A DNA stretch of 64,000 nucleotides from an uncultured Christensenella sp. (GTDB lineage Bacteria > Bacillota > Clostridia > Christensenellales > UBA3700): contig CASERZ010000005.1 of the NCBI GenBank assembly GCA_949290515.1, forward strand, positions 1 to 64,000, written 5' to 3'. Shown here in pieces: positions 7,928 through 16,232 of the stretch. Position 1 is the stretch's first letter; every line of letters begins with the position of its first letter. Both the position numbers and the translations under genes were made by a program. The notes below the pieces were generated by a model. That model ran no database searches, was not told the origin of the DNA, and was given only the letters and a program-made list of their open reading frames with translations.

Positions 7928-8048
7928 AGGGGAATTACGTGCAGATTATTGTCGAAAAACATATAAAATGCACGCAAAATTACTCAAAAAGCGCATAAAA
8001 AGTCAGCCCCTCGAAAAGAGAGAGGTATACAAATGCAATTTTGAACAA

Positions 8049-8441
8049 TCAGCCCAGTTTTCTCAGTACGTTTTGGGGATTAACGCAAATATCGCCGACA
8101 GACAAGAGTTTGTTTTGACGCATAGCACACAACAAGTCTTTTCTCAGCCTGTTACGCATAGTAGCGTACATACTGCAAGTTTCGAGTATGATGCGTTGCT
8201 TTTCGGAAGAATTGGGAAGCTCAGCCAATTCTCTGCCCGCTAGACGCGCGATAGGGTCGTAGACCGTTTCGTCGCTCATAATAAGACGCACTACTTTGTA
8301 GTAACTTTCAAATTCTCTCTCGCAGCTGTAGCAAGGACAATAATGTTCTGTGCTCTTAGGCACAAATTGAGGCTTTTGGCACAAGTGTGTCTTGGCTCTT
8401 TTTGCTAAAAAATGCAAATTAACACCTTCAGCGGTTTGCAT
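8049..8441 (-). CDS. Small Cys-containing protein of unknown function
   Basis: A 130-residue protein I do not recognise. A basic N-terminus (HFLAKRAKTHLCQK) is followed by a C-P-C-x-x-C motif (CPCYSC) that could bind a metal, and by a mostly helical C-terminal part (IARLAGRELAELPNSS, MYATMRNRLRKDLLCAM). The start was set at the ATG preceded by ACGGAGGT; a longer frame exists but has no ribosome binding site. It is flanked on both sides by paired TTTTGTACAAAA palindromes, with a single one 113 bp upstream of its start, so it might be part of a small regulatory unit. A DNA-binding role is possible but not shown. Confidence 0.65.
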   Translation of the reverse strand: MQTAEGVNLHFLAKRAKTHLCQKPQFVPKSTEHYCPCYSCEREFESYYKVVRLIMSDETVYDPIARLAGRELAELPNSSEKQRIILETCSMYATMRNRLRKDLLCAMRQNKLLSVGDICVNPQNVLRKLG

Positions 8442-8553
8442 TTCTGACCTCCGTAAACTTTTGTTTTTGGGATTTGAATAAAAATAACTGATATTTAATT
8501 CACGATACAATAATATCATAACATTTAAGTATAGACAAGCGTTTTGAGGGTAT

Positions 8554-8565
8554 TTTTGTACAAAA
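8554..8565. promoter_or_regulatory. Single TTTTGTACAAAA palindrome
   Basis: The same perfect 12-bp palindrome as at 7883, 7916, 8696 and 8729. It lies 113 bp upstream of the start of the Cys-containing small protein gene. Confidence 0.55.
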
Positions 8566-8695
8566 TTCCAAAAGTTTTTAATTTTACTTCTAAACTGACA
8601 CATATTACACATTTTTCAACATTTTAATATCATAACTTCTAGATCCTACGCTTCTATACGGTCGTTTTTGTGCTAAAAATTGTGCCTTTGGCGAA

Positions 8696-8740
8696 TTTTG
8701 TACAAAAATCGCGAACAATGTAGAATAATTTTGTACAAAA
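8696..8740. promoter_or_regulatory. Second pair of TTTTGTACAAAA palindromes, 33 bp apart
   Basis: Copies at 8696-8707 and 8729-8740 have exactly the same 33-bp period as the pair at 7883. They lie about 75-110 bp upstream of the promoter of the gene at 8860. A degenerate half-like site (TTTTGTGCTAAAA) is at 8666. Confidence 0.6.
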
Positions 8741-8812
8741 TTCCGACGGCGTACGTTTTTGCTCGTTTTTTATCTAAACAGGGGATTATATTGCCAAAAA
8801 AAGCAAAGGGTA

Positions 8813-8842
8813 TTGACTAAAATTACTTATGAGTATTAAAAT
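8813..8842 (+). promoter_or_regulatory. Promoter of the gene at 8860
   Basis: TTGACT (8813-8818), an 18-bp spacer and TAAAAT (8837-8842), about 10 bp before the ribosome binding site GGAGG. Confidence 0.55.
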
Positions 8843-8859
8843 ATAGATACGGAGGCATT

Positions 8860-9597
8860 ATGATTGACACTAAAGAAAAAGTATGGCTCAAGCTTTACAA
8901 GCGGTATTCTGTGATAACCAAGTATCTCGTCGAGATATGCGATATCGCGCGCAACGTCGACCCTAATCTCAGCACGCAAAACTGTCTAAGGCAGTTTGAC
9001 AGAATACTTCAGGCAATACTGTTTTTCCAAAGCAAAGTAAATCACAATCTCTATCCCAAGGAAATACAGTTTTTGAGCGGAGTGGCGGGTGACGCCGATA
9101 TTCTCGAACTCGTCAATAAAAAACTCTATTCGTCGGGCTATACCGTAGTCGAGAAAATTACGTGGGACAACGTCTTCTTGCTCGATGACGATATGTTTGC
9201 AAAAGTAGAGGAGTGCATCAAAGACTTTTGCCGTGAATACACTCGCGATACTGCGGCATATATGGCAATTGCAGAGTATATCTCCGGCAAAAACTTTTAT
9301 GACAAGGTCAGCGACAATATCGTTGAATTGCTCTGCGCTTTCGCAAGTCTGGAAAAAGGCACCTACGATGCGGAAATTCAGCAAGGCATACTTGCCTATT
9401 GCGAACTCGTAGCCGAAAGCTATATCGAGATAAAAGGCAACACCGAGCAGATATTCGCCAACAATCAGGTAATACAGAAAGAACTCATCGACAAACAGCG
9501 CGAACAATTCAAAAAATCAAAAAAGAGTGAAATTATGCAGTTTATCGAAGGAAGGTTGCAGGTTATTAGGCAGAAGATAGTCGATTTCTTCAAATAG
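8860..9597 (+). CDS. Protein of unknown function, 245 residues
   Basis: Not recognised. The protein is predicted to be mostly helical, acidic in its first two thirds (WDNVFLLDDDMFAKVEECIKDF) and ends in a charged Gln/Lys-rich helix (QKELIDKQREQFKKSKKSE) that could be a coiled coil. There is no signal peptide or membrane segment. It has its own promoter, downstream of a pair of TTTTGTACAAAA palindromes that also occur upstream of queT, so the two may share a regulator. A family A hairpin element begins at the base after its stop codon. Confidence 0.75.
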   Translation: MIDTKEKVWLKLYKRYSVITKYLVEICDIARNVDPNLSTQNCLRQFDRILQAILFFQSKVNHNLYPKEIQFLSGVAGDADILELVNKKLYSSGYTVVEKITWDNVFLLDDDMFAKVEECIKDFCREYTRDTAAYMAIAEYISGKNFYDKVSDNIVELLCAFASLEKGTYDAEIQQGILAYCELVAESYIEIKGNTEQIFANNQVIQKELIDKQREQFKKSKKSEIMQFIEGRLQVIRQKIVDFFK

Positions 9598-9724
9598 GCA
9601 AGCGCGTATATCAGCACACAATAGCTATTTTGCTCGAGCAGTTGCGCTCAGTCACGTACGTCTAGTACGCTCCGTTCGCGAACTCTCTTCAAAATCGCTA
9701 TTCTGCACTAATCTCCGCGCTTGC
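9598..9724. repeat. Family A hairpin element, full length, 127 bp
   Basis: Outer stem GCAAGCGCG (9598-9606) with CGCGCTTGC (9716-9724). Inner arms match around AATAGC-TATTTTG / CAAAATCGCTATT. Apical stem CGTAC-GTCTA-GTACG at 9655-9669. The element begins at the base following the TAG stop of the preceding gene. Confidence 0.85.
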
Positions 9725-10185
9725 ACAAAGTAGGGAACATAGCGGCGCGCTTTTTCCTTTTATCTTCGACGCTCGCGCTCAGTTACATACGCAAAGTATG
9801 CGCCTGTCGCGCTCGGTCTGGAAAAGACAAACTCTGCACCACTCTCCGCGGTCGCACGAAGTGGGTAATATGGTGGTGCATATTTGCGATTTTGTCTAGT
9901 ACGCTCCGTCCGCGAACTCTCTTCAAAATCGCTATTCTGCACTAATCTCCGCGCTTGCACAAAGTAGGGAACATAGCGGCGCGCCTACTTAGTCACGTAC
10001 ATCTAGTACGCTCCTGTCGTAGTCGGTCTTGAAAAAGAAAAAATCACCCCCTTCTCCAAGGTCGCACGAAGTGGGTAATATGGTGGTGCATATTTGCGAT
10101 TTTGTCTAGTACGCTCCGCTCGCGAACTCTCTTCAAAATCGCTATTCTGCACTAATCTCCGCGGTCGCACGAAGTAGGTATATAG
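9725..10185. repeat. Array of four rearranged family A copies
   Basis: Apical motifs CATAC-GCAAA-GTATG (9786-9800) and CGTAC-ATCTA-GTACG (9996-10010) mark two copies. Two further copies (about 9863-9972 and 10076-10178) lack the left apical arm: GCGATTTTG is joined directly to TCTAGTACG, yet still pairs with CAAAATCGC. The two shortened copies are near-identical direct repeats about 210 bp apart. The open frames that cross this stretch are translations of repeats, not genes. Confidence 0.75.
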
Positions 10186-10258
10186 AGTGAATATCAGAAG
10201 CCGCATATCTAGCGGCTTTTTGCATACGTATGCGCGTGCATAAGCGTAGAGAAAAGCT

Positions 10259-10297
10259 AATTTATACAATTTACCCAAGACTTAAATTGTATAAATT
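10259..10297. repeat. Family C hairpin
   Basis: Perfect 15-bp arms AATTTATACAATTTA and TAAATTGTATAAATT around a 9-nt loop. Two other copies lie at 26618 and 32842. All three are close to family A elements. Confidence 0.85.
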
Positions 10298-10425
10298 GTT
10301 TTAATATTTAAGTATATATAATAACTCTGCGCTCAGATAGTCAATATCTAAAACAATAGTCAACTCACATAACAATCTAGAAGTCGCCTGTTTATATAGA
10401 GCGGATAAGTTTTTTAAGAGCAGAG

Positions 10426-10467
10426 AAAAAACCACCCTCGCGTTAATACGGAGAGTGGTCTTTTTTC
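10426..10467. terminator. Terminator-like hairpin inside a duplicated block
   Basis: ACCACCCTC (10431-10439) pairs with GAGAGTGGT (10451-10459), with A and T runs on either side so it could act in both directions. It is the first copy of a block of about 120 bp repeated at 10592. Confidence 0.6.
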
Positions 10468-10487
10468 TATTTATCGCAACTTTGTGC

Positions 10488-10550
10488 AACCGCAGAGATT
10501 AGTACAGTTTTTTCTTTTTCGAGGTCGACCGCAAAGGCGCGTACTGTTTT
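10488..10550. repeat. Partial family A element (one arm)
   Basis: Starts GCAACCGCA and runs through CAGAGATTAGTACAG and CTTTTTCGAGGTCGAC. It breaks off before the apical motif. It is the truncated twin of the element at 10650. Confidence 0.6.
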
Positions 10551-10591
10551 ATCTAACTTAGAGGGGGCAATTCTTTTTAATAAATTTATAA

Positions 10592-10630
10592 AAAACCACC
10601 CTCGCGTTAATACGGAGAGTGGTCGTTTTT
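10592..10630 (-). terminator. Terminator-like hairpin downstream of fba
   Basis: ACCACCCTC (10595-10603) pairs with GAGAGTGGT (10615-10623), with A and T runs on the two sides. It is a direct duplicate of the hairpin at 10431 and the first candidate terminator for fba on the minus strand. Confidence 0.6.
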
Positions 10631-10649
10631 CTATTTATTGCAACTTTGT

Positions 10650-10776
10650 GCAACCTCAGAGATTAGTGCAGTTTTTTCTTTTTCGAGGTCGCTCGCAAAG
10701 GCGCGTACTAGATGTACGTAACTGCGGCGGGCGTACCGCTGACAAAAGGAAAAGATGTGCTGATATATGCGGTTGC
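10650..10776. repeat. Family A hairpin element, inverted, 127 bp
   Basis: Outer stem GCAACCTCA (10650-10658) with TGCGGTTGC (10768-10776), one mismatch. Apical stem CGTAC-TAGAT-GTACG at 10704-10718. It ends one base from the stop codon of fba. Confidence 0.8.
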
Positions 10777-10777
10777 C

Positions 10778-11731
10778 TTATTTACCGAGAATCTCGTCAG
10801 CCTTACCGGCACAACCGAGTACGTTTACAAGCTTATGCTTAACGATTGCCTTGATATTTGCTCTTGCGTCGCCGAGATATTGTCTGGGGTCGAAGTGGTC
10901 GGGATGCTCCATAAAGTGCTTACGGATACCTGCGGTGCAAGCCATTCTGAGGTCGGAGTCGATGTTAATCTTACATACCGCCATACTTGCAGCCTTACGC
11001 AACATATCCTCGGGTACGCCGATAGCGTCCTGAAGCTTGCCGCCGTTTTCGTTGATTATCTTTACGAATTCCTGAGGAACGGAAGATGCACCGTGCAATA
11101 CGATAGGGAATTCGGGAAGTCTCTTGCTTACTTCTTCGAGGATATCGAAACGGAGTTGAGGCTTCGTACCGGGCTTGAATTTGTATGCGCCGTGGGAAGT
11201 ACCGATAGCGATAGCGAGGGAGTCAACGCCCGTCTTGCTTACGAACTCTTCTACTTCTTCGGGACGGGTATAGGAGCTGTCCTCAGCGGAAACCTTAACG
11301 TCGTCTTCGACGCCAGCAAGACGGCCGAGTTCGCCTTCTACGGTAACGCCGTGGTCGTGAGCGTACTCAACAACTTTTTTGGTGAGTTCGATATTGTCTT
11401 TGAAAGAGTGGTGGCTACCGTCAATCATAACGGAGTTGAAACCGCCGTCGATACAGCTCTTGCAGAGTTCGAAAGTATCGCCGTGGTCGAGGTGCAAGCA
11501 AATAGGAAGATGGCTGACTTCTTCTGCAGCTTCTACCATTTTGCGGAGATATACGGGGTTAGCGTACTTTCTTGCGCCGGAAGAAACCTGCAAAATAAGA
11601 GGAGCGTTTTCTTCGGTAGCGGCTTCTACGATGCCCTGAATGATTTCCATATTGTTTACGTTAAAAGCACCGATAGCGTATTTGCCGGCGTATGCTTTTT
11701 TGAACATTTCTTTAGATGTTACGAGTGGCAT
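10778..11731 (-). CDS. fba: Fructose-bisphosphate aldolase, class II
   Basis: A 317-residue zinc-dependent aldolase that splits fructose 1,6-bisphosphate into DHAP and glyceraldehyde 3-phosphate in glycolysis, and runs in reverse for gluconeogenesis. The zinc-site motif HLDHGDTFE is clear, followed by VMIDGSHHSFKDNI, VEGELGRLAG, GTSHGAYK and VLHGASSVP, and by the phosphate-binding KINIDSDLR. Length and composition are typical, and codon use is strongly biased as in highly expressed genes. It has its own promoter (11764-11792) and a GGAGG site. A family A hairpin abuts the stop codon. Confidence 0.96.
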   Translation of the reverse strand: MPLVTSKEMFKKAYAGKYAIGAFNVNNMEIIQGIVEAATEENAPLILQVSSGARKYANPVYLRKMVEAAEEVSHLPICLHLDHGDTFELCKSCIDGGFNSVMIDGSHHSFKDNIELTKKVVEYAHDHGVTVEGELGRLAGVEDDVKVSAEDSSYTRPEEVEEFVSKTGVDSLAIAIGTSHGAYKFKPGTKPQLRFDILEEVSKRLPEFPIVLHGASSVPQEFVKIINENGGKLQDAIGVPEDMLRKAASMAVCKINIDSDLRMACTAGIRKHFMEHPDHFDPRQYLGDARANIKAIVKHKLVNVLGCAGKADEILGK

Positions 11732-11763
11732 AACATTACCTCCAAAATTATTTTATCACATAG

Positions 11764-11792
11764 ATTTTATCACACTTAAATTAGTTTGACAA
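11764..11792 (-). promoter_or_regulatory. Promoter of fba
   Basis: TTGTCA (11787-11792), 17-bp spacer and TAAAAT (11764-11769) on the minus strand, about 33 bp from the start codon. Confidence 0.75.
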
Positions 11793-11822
11793 GAGTTTAG
11801 GCAAGTTTTTGGCGGGGCGAAT

Positions 11823-11840
11823 ACGTTTTTATAAAAACGT
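11823..11840. promoter_or_regulatory. 18-bp perfect palindrome between fba and the M29 peptidase gene
   Basis: ACGTTTTTATAAAAACGT lies between the two divergent promoters, about 31 bp upstream of the fba -35 box and 25 bp upstream of the M29 -35 box. It could be a shared operator. No binding protein can be named. Confidence 0.4.
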
Positions 11841-11864
11841 GAGAGGAAAATTTTGTCAAATACT

Positions 11865-11893
11865 TTTACAAAAGCTTATTGCGGGGATATAAT
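11865..11893 (+). promoter_or_regulatory. Promoter of the M29 aminopeptidase gene
   Basis: TTTACA (11865-11870), 17-bp spacer, TATAAT (11888-11893). Confidence 0.75.
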
Positions 11894-11974
11894 ATTAATG
11901 CAAAACCATAAAAAGGACGCGCTTTTGCGACACAGACTTGAGAGAAATGTGTGCGACGGCGCAAGGAGGATAAA

Positions 11975-13093
11975 ATGTTAACAGACGAGAGAATACGTAT
12001 TCTTGCAAAAAATCTTATCAATTTTTCGTGTGAGCTTAAAAATGGCGAAAACATACTTATAGAGGCTACGGGCATAGACTGTCAGCTTGTCAACGCACTT
12101 GTTGACGAGGCGCGCAAGGCGGGAGGATATCCTTTCGTCAAGCTTTACGACAACAGGGTACAGCGTCAGCTTATGCTGGGAATGGACGAGGAAATGGCAA
12201 AGAGAATGTGCGATTTCGACGCATACCAGATGGATAAAATGCAAGCGTATCTCGGCATAAGGGGCGGCGAAAACGCTTACGAACTCAGCGACGTACCCGC
12301 CGAAAACCGCAACTACTACAATATCTATTATTCGCATCCCGTACATCACGAAAGACGCGTGGCAAATACCAAGTGGTGCGTATTGAGATACCCCACGCAA
12401 GGTATGAGCGCAATGTCGGCTATGAGTACGGAAAGCTTTGAAGATTTATACTTCAAGGTATGCAATCTCGACTATTCCAAAATGGAAAAGGCAATGACTC
12501 CTCTCGTCGAGCTTATGAACAAAACAGATAAGGTTCGCATTGTCGGCAAAGGCACTGACCTGACCTTCTCAATCAAGGGAATAGGCGGCGTAAAGTGCGC
12601 GGGAAGACGCAACATACCCGACGGAGAAGTATATACTGCTCCAGTACGCGACAGCGTAAACGGAAAAATCACTTACAACGTGCCTTCGACAGCCAACGGC
12701 ATAAAGTTTGAAAACATTTGTCTCGAATTCAAGGACGGCAAGATAGTCAATGCGACGGCAAACGACAGCGAAGCTATCAACAAGGTATTCGATACCGACG
12801 AGGGCGCGAGATACGTGGGAGAGTTTTCTCTCGGCGTAAACCCTTATATCACCAAGGCAATGGGCGACATTCTCTTTGACGAGAAGATAAGCGGATCCAT
12901 ACACTTTACTCCCGGCGCCTGTTATGCCGACGCTTACAACGGCAACAACTCTGCCATTCACTGGGATTTGGTACTTGTGCAGAGAAAGGAATTCGGTGGC
13001 GGAGAGATATACTTTGACGACGTCCTCATAAGAAAAGACGGTGTTTTCGTACTCGATTCTTTGAAGTGCCTTAACCCTGAAAATTTGGTTTAG
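11975..13093 (+). CDS. Aminopeptidase, family M29
   Basis: A 372-residue metallo-aminopeptidase of the AmpS / aminopeptidase T family, which removes N-terminal residues from peptides in the cytoplasm. The N-terminal domain binds the partner subunit (NLINFSCELKNGENILIEATG). The C-terminal half holds the metal ligands seen in the family: the Glu in NIPDGEVYTAPV, EFSLGVNP, the His in GSIHFTPG, and IHWDLV. The start was set at the ATG with AAGGAGGAT 5 nt upstream; an eight-residue longer frame lacks a ribosome binding site. It is divergent from fba. A family B repeat begins 7 bp after the stop. Confidence 0.92.
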   Translation: MLTDERIRILAKNLINFSCELKNGENILIEATGIDCQLVNALVDEARKAGGYPFVKLYDNRVQRQLMLGMDEEMAKRMCDFDAYQMDKMQAYLGIRGGENAYELSDVPAENRNYYNIYYSHPVHHERRVANTKWCVLRYPTQGMSAMSAMSTESFEDLYFKVCNLDYSKMEKAMTPLVELMNKTDKVRIVGKGTDLTFSIKGIGGVKCAGRRNIPDGEVYTAPVRDSVNGKITYNVPSTANGIKFENICLEFKDGKIVNATANDSEAINKVFDTDEGARYVGEFSLGVNPYITKAMGDILFDEKISGSIHFTPGACYADAYNGNNSAIHWDLVLVQRKEFGGGEIYFDDVLIRKDGVFVLDSLKCLNPENLV

Positions 13094-13100
13094 ATGTGTG

Positions 13101-13261
13101 TACCGCCTCGAAGGGGACGCGGGCTGTCTCTAAACGCATCTTTTCCGTAATTTGCGTTTCGGCGTCCTCATAATACCTCCAGTATTACATCGTCCTTCTC
13201 AACGCAAATTATCGGAAAATCTGTTGTTTACAGCCTAGCCCGCACCCCTTCTCGGCGGTAC
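13101..13261. repeat. Family B palindromic element, full length, 161 bp
   Basis: Same termini as the copy at 1972 (TACCGCC left, GGCGGTAC right). The inner arms have a different sequence, TTTTCCGTAATTTGCGTT, and pair with AACGCAAATTATCGGAAAA apart from one bulged base. Apical motif TAATAC-CTCCA-GTATTA at 13171-13187. Confidence 0.8.
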
Positions 13262-13280
13262 TTAATATATAATAGAGTGG

Positions 13281-13405
13281 TGTCTTTTCCGCACTTTTCA
13301 GTTCGGCGTCATCGTAATACGGCAAGTATTACTTCTTCTTTCTCGCGGAAAAGCATCGCAAAATCCACGGCTTACAGCCTAGTTCGCACCCCTTCTCGGC
13401 GGTAC
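13281..13405. repeat. Family B element lacking its left end
   Basis: Close to the 1972 copy from GTCTTTTCCG to CGGCGGTAC, with apical TAATAC-GGCAA-GTATTA. The left terminal repeat is absent. A further right-end fragment lies near 13570-13585. The rest of 13406-13790 is AT-rich and I see no gene in it. Confidence 0.7.
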
Positions 13406-13790
13406 GGGTTTTTTGCTAGTTATTCTATACGACTTGCCTACAGAGGTAAGCGGATATTTTTATTGTCAGAATTGTGTTTGTGTATTTTCCGCGGTTTGCC
13501 TTGTAACTTCCGCAATCTATGCATTTTGAATTGCGCAGTACCTTTGCTATGCAAAGGCAAGTGCTTCCCCCCTTCTCGGCGGTACATTTTTTGTATAGAT
13601 ATGCCGACAGGGTACTTAAATTAGGTAAATGGTTAAAAAAATTATCGAAAACAAAGGTTGTTTAATCTTAAATGAAAATTAATAAATTGTAAAATTTTTT
13701 TGACGAATATTGACGGCAAATTTTGGTTAAATATGCAAATAACGGACACATTTGCATAAAAATATGTACTAAATATGTCAATCCCGTTTA

Positions 13791-13819
13791 TTGACAATAC
13801 GCGTTAATTGTAGTAAACT
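13791..13819 (+). promoter_or_regulatory. Promoter of the gene at 13923
   Basis: TTGACA (13791-13796), 17-bp spacer, TAAACT (13814-13819). Confidence 0.65.
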
Positions 13820-13922
13820 CATAATACGCAAAAAGTGTCGGTAGTCATTTATCGGCGCAAGTGTTTTGTATGTGTGAAAGTGGAAATTAAGCGATTGTCA
13901 TTAGAAATGATTGAGGGAGAAA

Positions 13923-16166
13923 ATGTTCAACAACGACGATAACAAAGACTATACACCCTACGGTGAGTACGGCGGTTCCGATAACAAAGAGCGTGCGACA
14001 GACGCTCCTAAATCCGTCTTGTCTTCCGACGAGTACGGATTGCCCGTGAGGGAAGAAAAACAGGACGATTACGCCCCTGCTTACGTAGACAATACATATA
14101 CCAACAATTTCGGCAACAGTTTTGCCAGCGCGCTAGCGGGTATGGACAAAAAGCAAGACGGAGAAAAGAAAGCGGAAACAAAACCGCATACCGAGGAAAA
14201 GAGATATCTCGGTACCAATTCCTTCGGCTTTATCAAACGTCCCGAGAGCGTTTCGCGCGATAATCATATTTTCAACAAACCCAAGGAAAACAAGTCTGAC
14301 GACAACCGCAACGCACAATCGCGTTTCGGAGCGTTCGGCGCGTCCGAGCGTGTGAGAAGCGAGCAAAATAATGCTCAACCTTCGAGTCAACAAGTATATG
14401 ACAGGGCAGAGCCTGCGCATGAGAGGCCTGAGATTACTCAGCAAACCCCCGCGTATTCACAGCCCGCTCAGGTATGGTCGCAACCTACGGAGCAAAGACC
14501 CGTCTACGGACAGAGCGCAAACAGCTATTCGCAGGAGAGTTACGGACAGGGCGGATATTCTCAGCAACAGCCTAATCCCTCGTACTCTCAGACTATAGAG
14601 AGCAAGCCGGTATATACGCAGTCCCGCCCCGGGAATGAGTGGTCGGAGCGCGCTCAGCAAACCCCCGCTTATTCACAGCCCGCTCAGGTATGGTCGCAAC
14701 CTACGGAGCAAAATTCCGTTTACGGACAGAGCGCAAACGGCTATGGGCAAAGTGCGGATTATGCCGACGGCGGCTATGCGCAATCTCAGCGCGGATATTA
14801 TGACGGCTATGCGCAAGGAGCAAACAACAATACGGCGGACGCATACAACGGTTACGGGTATGCGCAAGACGCATACGATGCTCAGCAGGGCATAAACGCT
14901 TCCGACAGTGCGCCCGAGCAAAGACCTTTGTCCAAAGAGGAGATAAAGCGTCAGCAAAAGCACGATGCGCTTTTGCAAAAAGAGCAGGAAAGACAGCAAA
15001 AACAACAGGCAAAACTCGATAAGCTCAATCAGAAAGAGCAAGAGAGACGTCAAAAGGTTGCCGATAAGCAGGCACAGCTGGAAGAAAAAGAAAGACAAAA
15101 GCAGCAAGCCGTCGCGCTGAAAAGACAGCAGGAAGACGAGGCTGCTGCGTTAAAACAGCAAAAAGAGCAAGAGGCTCTTGCTTTAAAACAACAGAAGTTG
15201 CAGCAGGCAGAAGACAAAAAACTCGCCGACAAGCAAGCTAAAGAAGAGAGCAAGAGAAAGGCAAAAGAAGAAAAAGAACAAGCCAAGCTTGACAAGCAGA
15301 GCAAGAAAGAACAGGCTAAGCTCGATAAAGAACAGGCAAAATTCGACAAACAGAATAAAAAAGAAGAGGCAAAGCAAGCCAAGCTTGACAAAAAACAGCA
15401 GGCTATTGCCGACAAACAGCAGGCAAAACTCGACAAGCAAAACAAAAAGTCCAAGACGGCAGAGGCTCAGTCCGACGGTTTTGCCGATATGATGGAATAC
15501 AATGAGGAGAAAAAGCGCGTACCCGAAGAGACGGATATGCTCGGCGGGGATTTCGTAAACGCGGTTTATGCAAGCGGAGCGGCTTCGTCGGCAGGTGTTG
15601 CGCCCGCTCAGAGCGCACCCGCACAGCCCGCGCAAGAGCAACCTTTCGTACCCAGATACGTGAGCAGTGACCAGCAGACGGTACTCGTGACTCTTCCCGA
15701 CAAAGAACAAATGACGAGAAAGCAACGCAAGATTGCCAAAAAGGCGTCGCGTTTCGACGAGATGGATTTGCGCAATTACCCTATGACCGTAGGCAAATGG
15801 CTGGCAACTTTTATAATACTTATTTTGCCGGGTATCAACGTGCTTGCAAGTATATGTTGGTTTTTCGGCGTAGGCAACAAATCGCGTACGGCGTTTATAA
15901 GATGCTTTTTCGTGATAGGGTTGATTTTACTGATAGTCCTTATTGCGGCTATGGGCGTGGGATATTACTTCCTTGCGCAGAAAGCCGAGCAGGAAGTCGG
16001 AGCGGAGAGCGTCAACGAAAAATTGATTTACGGCGTGGATTACGTATGCGACGCGCTTGGCGGAGTTATAGGAGAGGATAAGATTTTGCCTATCCGCAAC
16101 GCGATTGTAGGAATGCTCGGCGGACAGGAAAAACAGGTTTCGTCGGGGGATACGCAAGGAGCGTAG
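13923..16166 (+). CDS. Gln/Lys-rich coiled-coil membrane protein
   Basis: A 747-residue protein of unknown function in three parts. Residues 1-330 are low-complexity, rich in Gln, Tyr, Ser and Pro, and contain a 32-residue block occurring twice (QQTPAYSQPAQVWSQPTEQ...YGQSAN, encoded near 14440-14540 and 14655-14755). Residues 340-510 are a highly charged Lys/Gln/Glu coiled coil (KEEQAKLDKQ-like repeats). Near the C-terminus two membrane segments follow each other (WLATFIILILPGINVLASICWFF and FFVIGLILLIVLIAAMGVGYYF), and a short tail ends the protein. No signal peptide is visible, so the long N-terminal part is presumably cytosolic. Such layouts occur in clostridial envelope proteins without known function. 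The start follows GAGGGAG. Confidence 0.8.
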   Translation: MFNNDDNKDYTPYGEYGGSDNKERATDAPKSVLSSDEYGLPVREEKQDDYAPAYVDNTYTNNFGNSFASALAGMDKKQDGEKKAETKPHTEEKRYLGTNSFGFIKRPESVSRDNHIFNKPKENKSDDNRNAQSRFGAFGASERVRSEQNNAQPSSQQVYDRAEPAHERPEITQQTPAYSQPAQVWSQPTEQRPVYGQSANSYSQESYGQGGYSQQQPNPSYSQTIESKPVYTQSRPGNEWSERAQQTPAYSQPAQVWSQPTEQNSVYGQSANGYGQSADYADGGYAQSQRGYYDGYAQGANNNTADAYNGYGYAQDAYDAQQGINASDSAPEQRPLSKEEIKRQQKHDALLQKEQERQQKQQAKLDKLNQKEQERRQKVADKQAQLEEKERQKQQAVALKRQQEDEAAALKQQKEQEALALKQQKLQQAEDKKLADKQAKEESKRKAKEEKEQAKLDKQSKKEQAKLDKEQAKFDKQNKKEEAKQAKLDKKQQAIADKQQAKLDKQNKKSKTAEAQSDGFADMMEYNEEKKRVPEETDMLGGDFVNAVYASGAASSAGVAPAQSAPAQPAQEQPFVPRYVSSDQQTVLVTLPDKEQMTRKQRKIAKKASRFDEMDLRNYPMTVGKWLATFIILILPGINVLASICWFFGVGNKSRTAFIRCFFVIGLILLIVLIAAMGVGYYFLAQKAEQEVGAESVNEKLIYGVDYVCDALGGVIGEDKILPIRNAIVGMLGGQEKQVSSGDTQGA

Positions 16167-16203
16167 CAGACGTCTTGCCACAACTGAAGAAAGATATTGA
16201 AAT

Positions 16204-16232
16204 AAAGGGGGATTTAAATCTCCCTTTTGTTT
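16204..16232 (+). terminator. Terminator after the coiled-coil membrane protein gene
   Basis: An AAAGGGGGATTT / AAATCTCCCTTT stem with one mismatch, followed by TTTGTTT. The 380 bp from here to the gapA promoter hold small GC-rich hairpins but no gene that I can support. Confidence 0.65.

Noticed and set aside
7879..7936. CRISPR-like repeat with a 33-bp period
   Set aside because: Only two units with an 8-bp gap; no spacers of normal length and no cas genes. The palindromic core fits operators better.
9760..10278. Open frames sharing the words QARRLVQNSDFEESS in several places
   Set aside because: They are translations of the right arm of family A elements; the same words appear wherever the repeat is read in that frame. 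No ribosome binding sites.
10712..11779. A 355-codon plus-strand frame opposite fba
   Set aside because: It begins in a repeat element and mirrors a class II aldolase with intact motifs.
13040..13620. Coding frames across the family B repeats at 13.3 kb
   Set aside because: They read through palindromic repeats and have no start signals.
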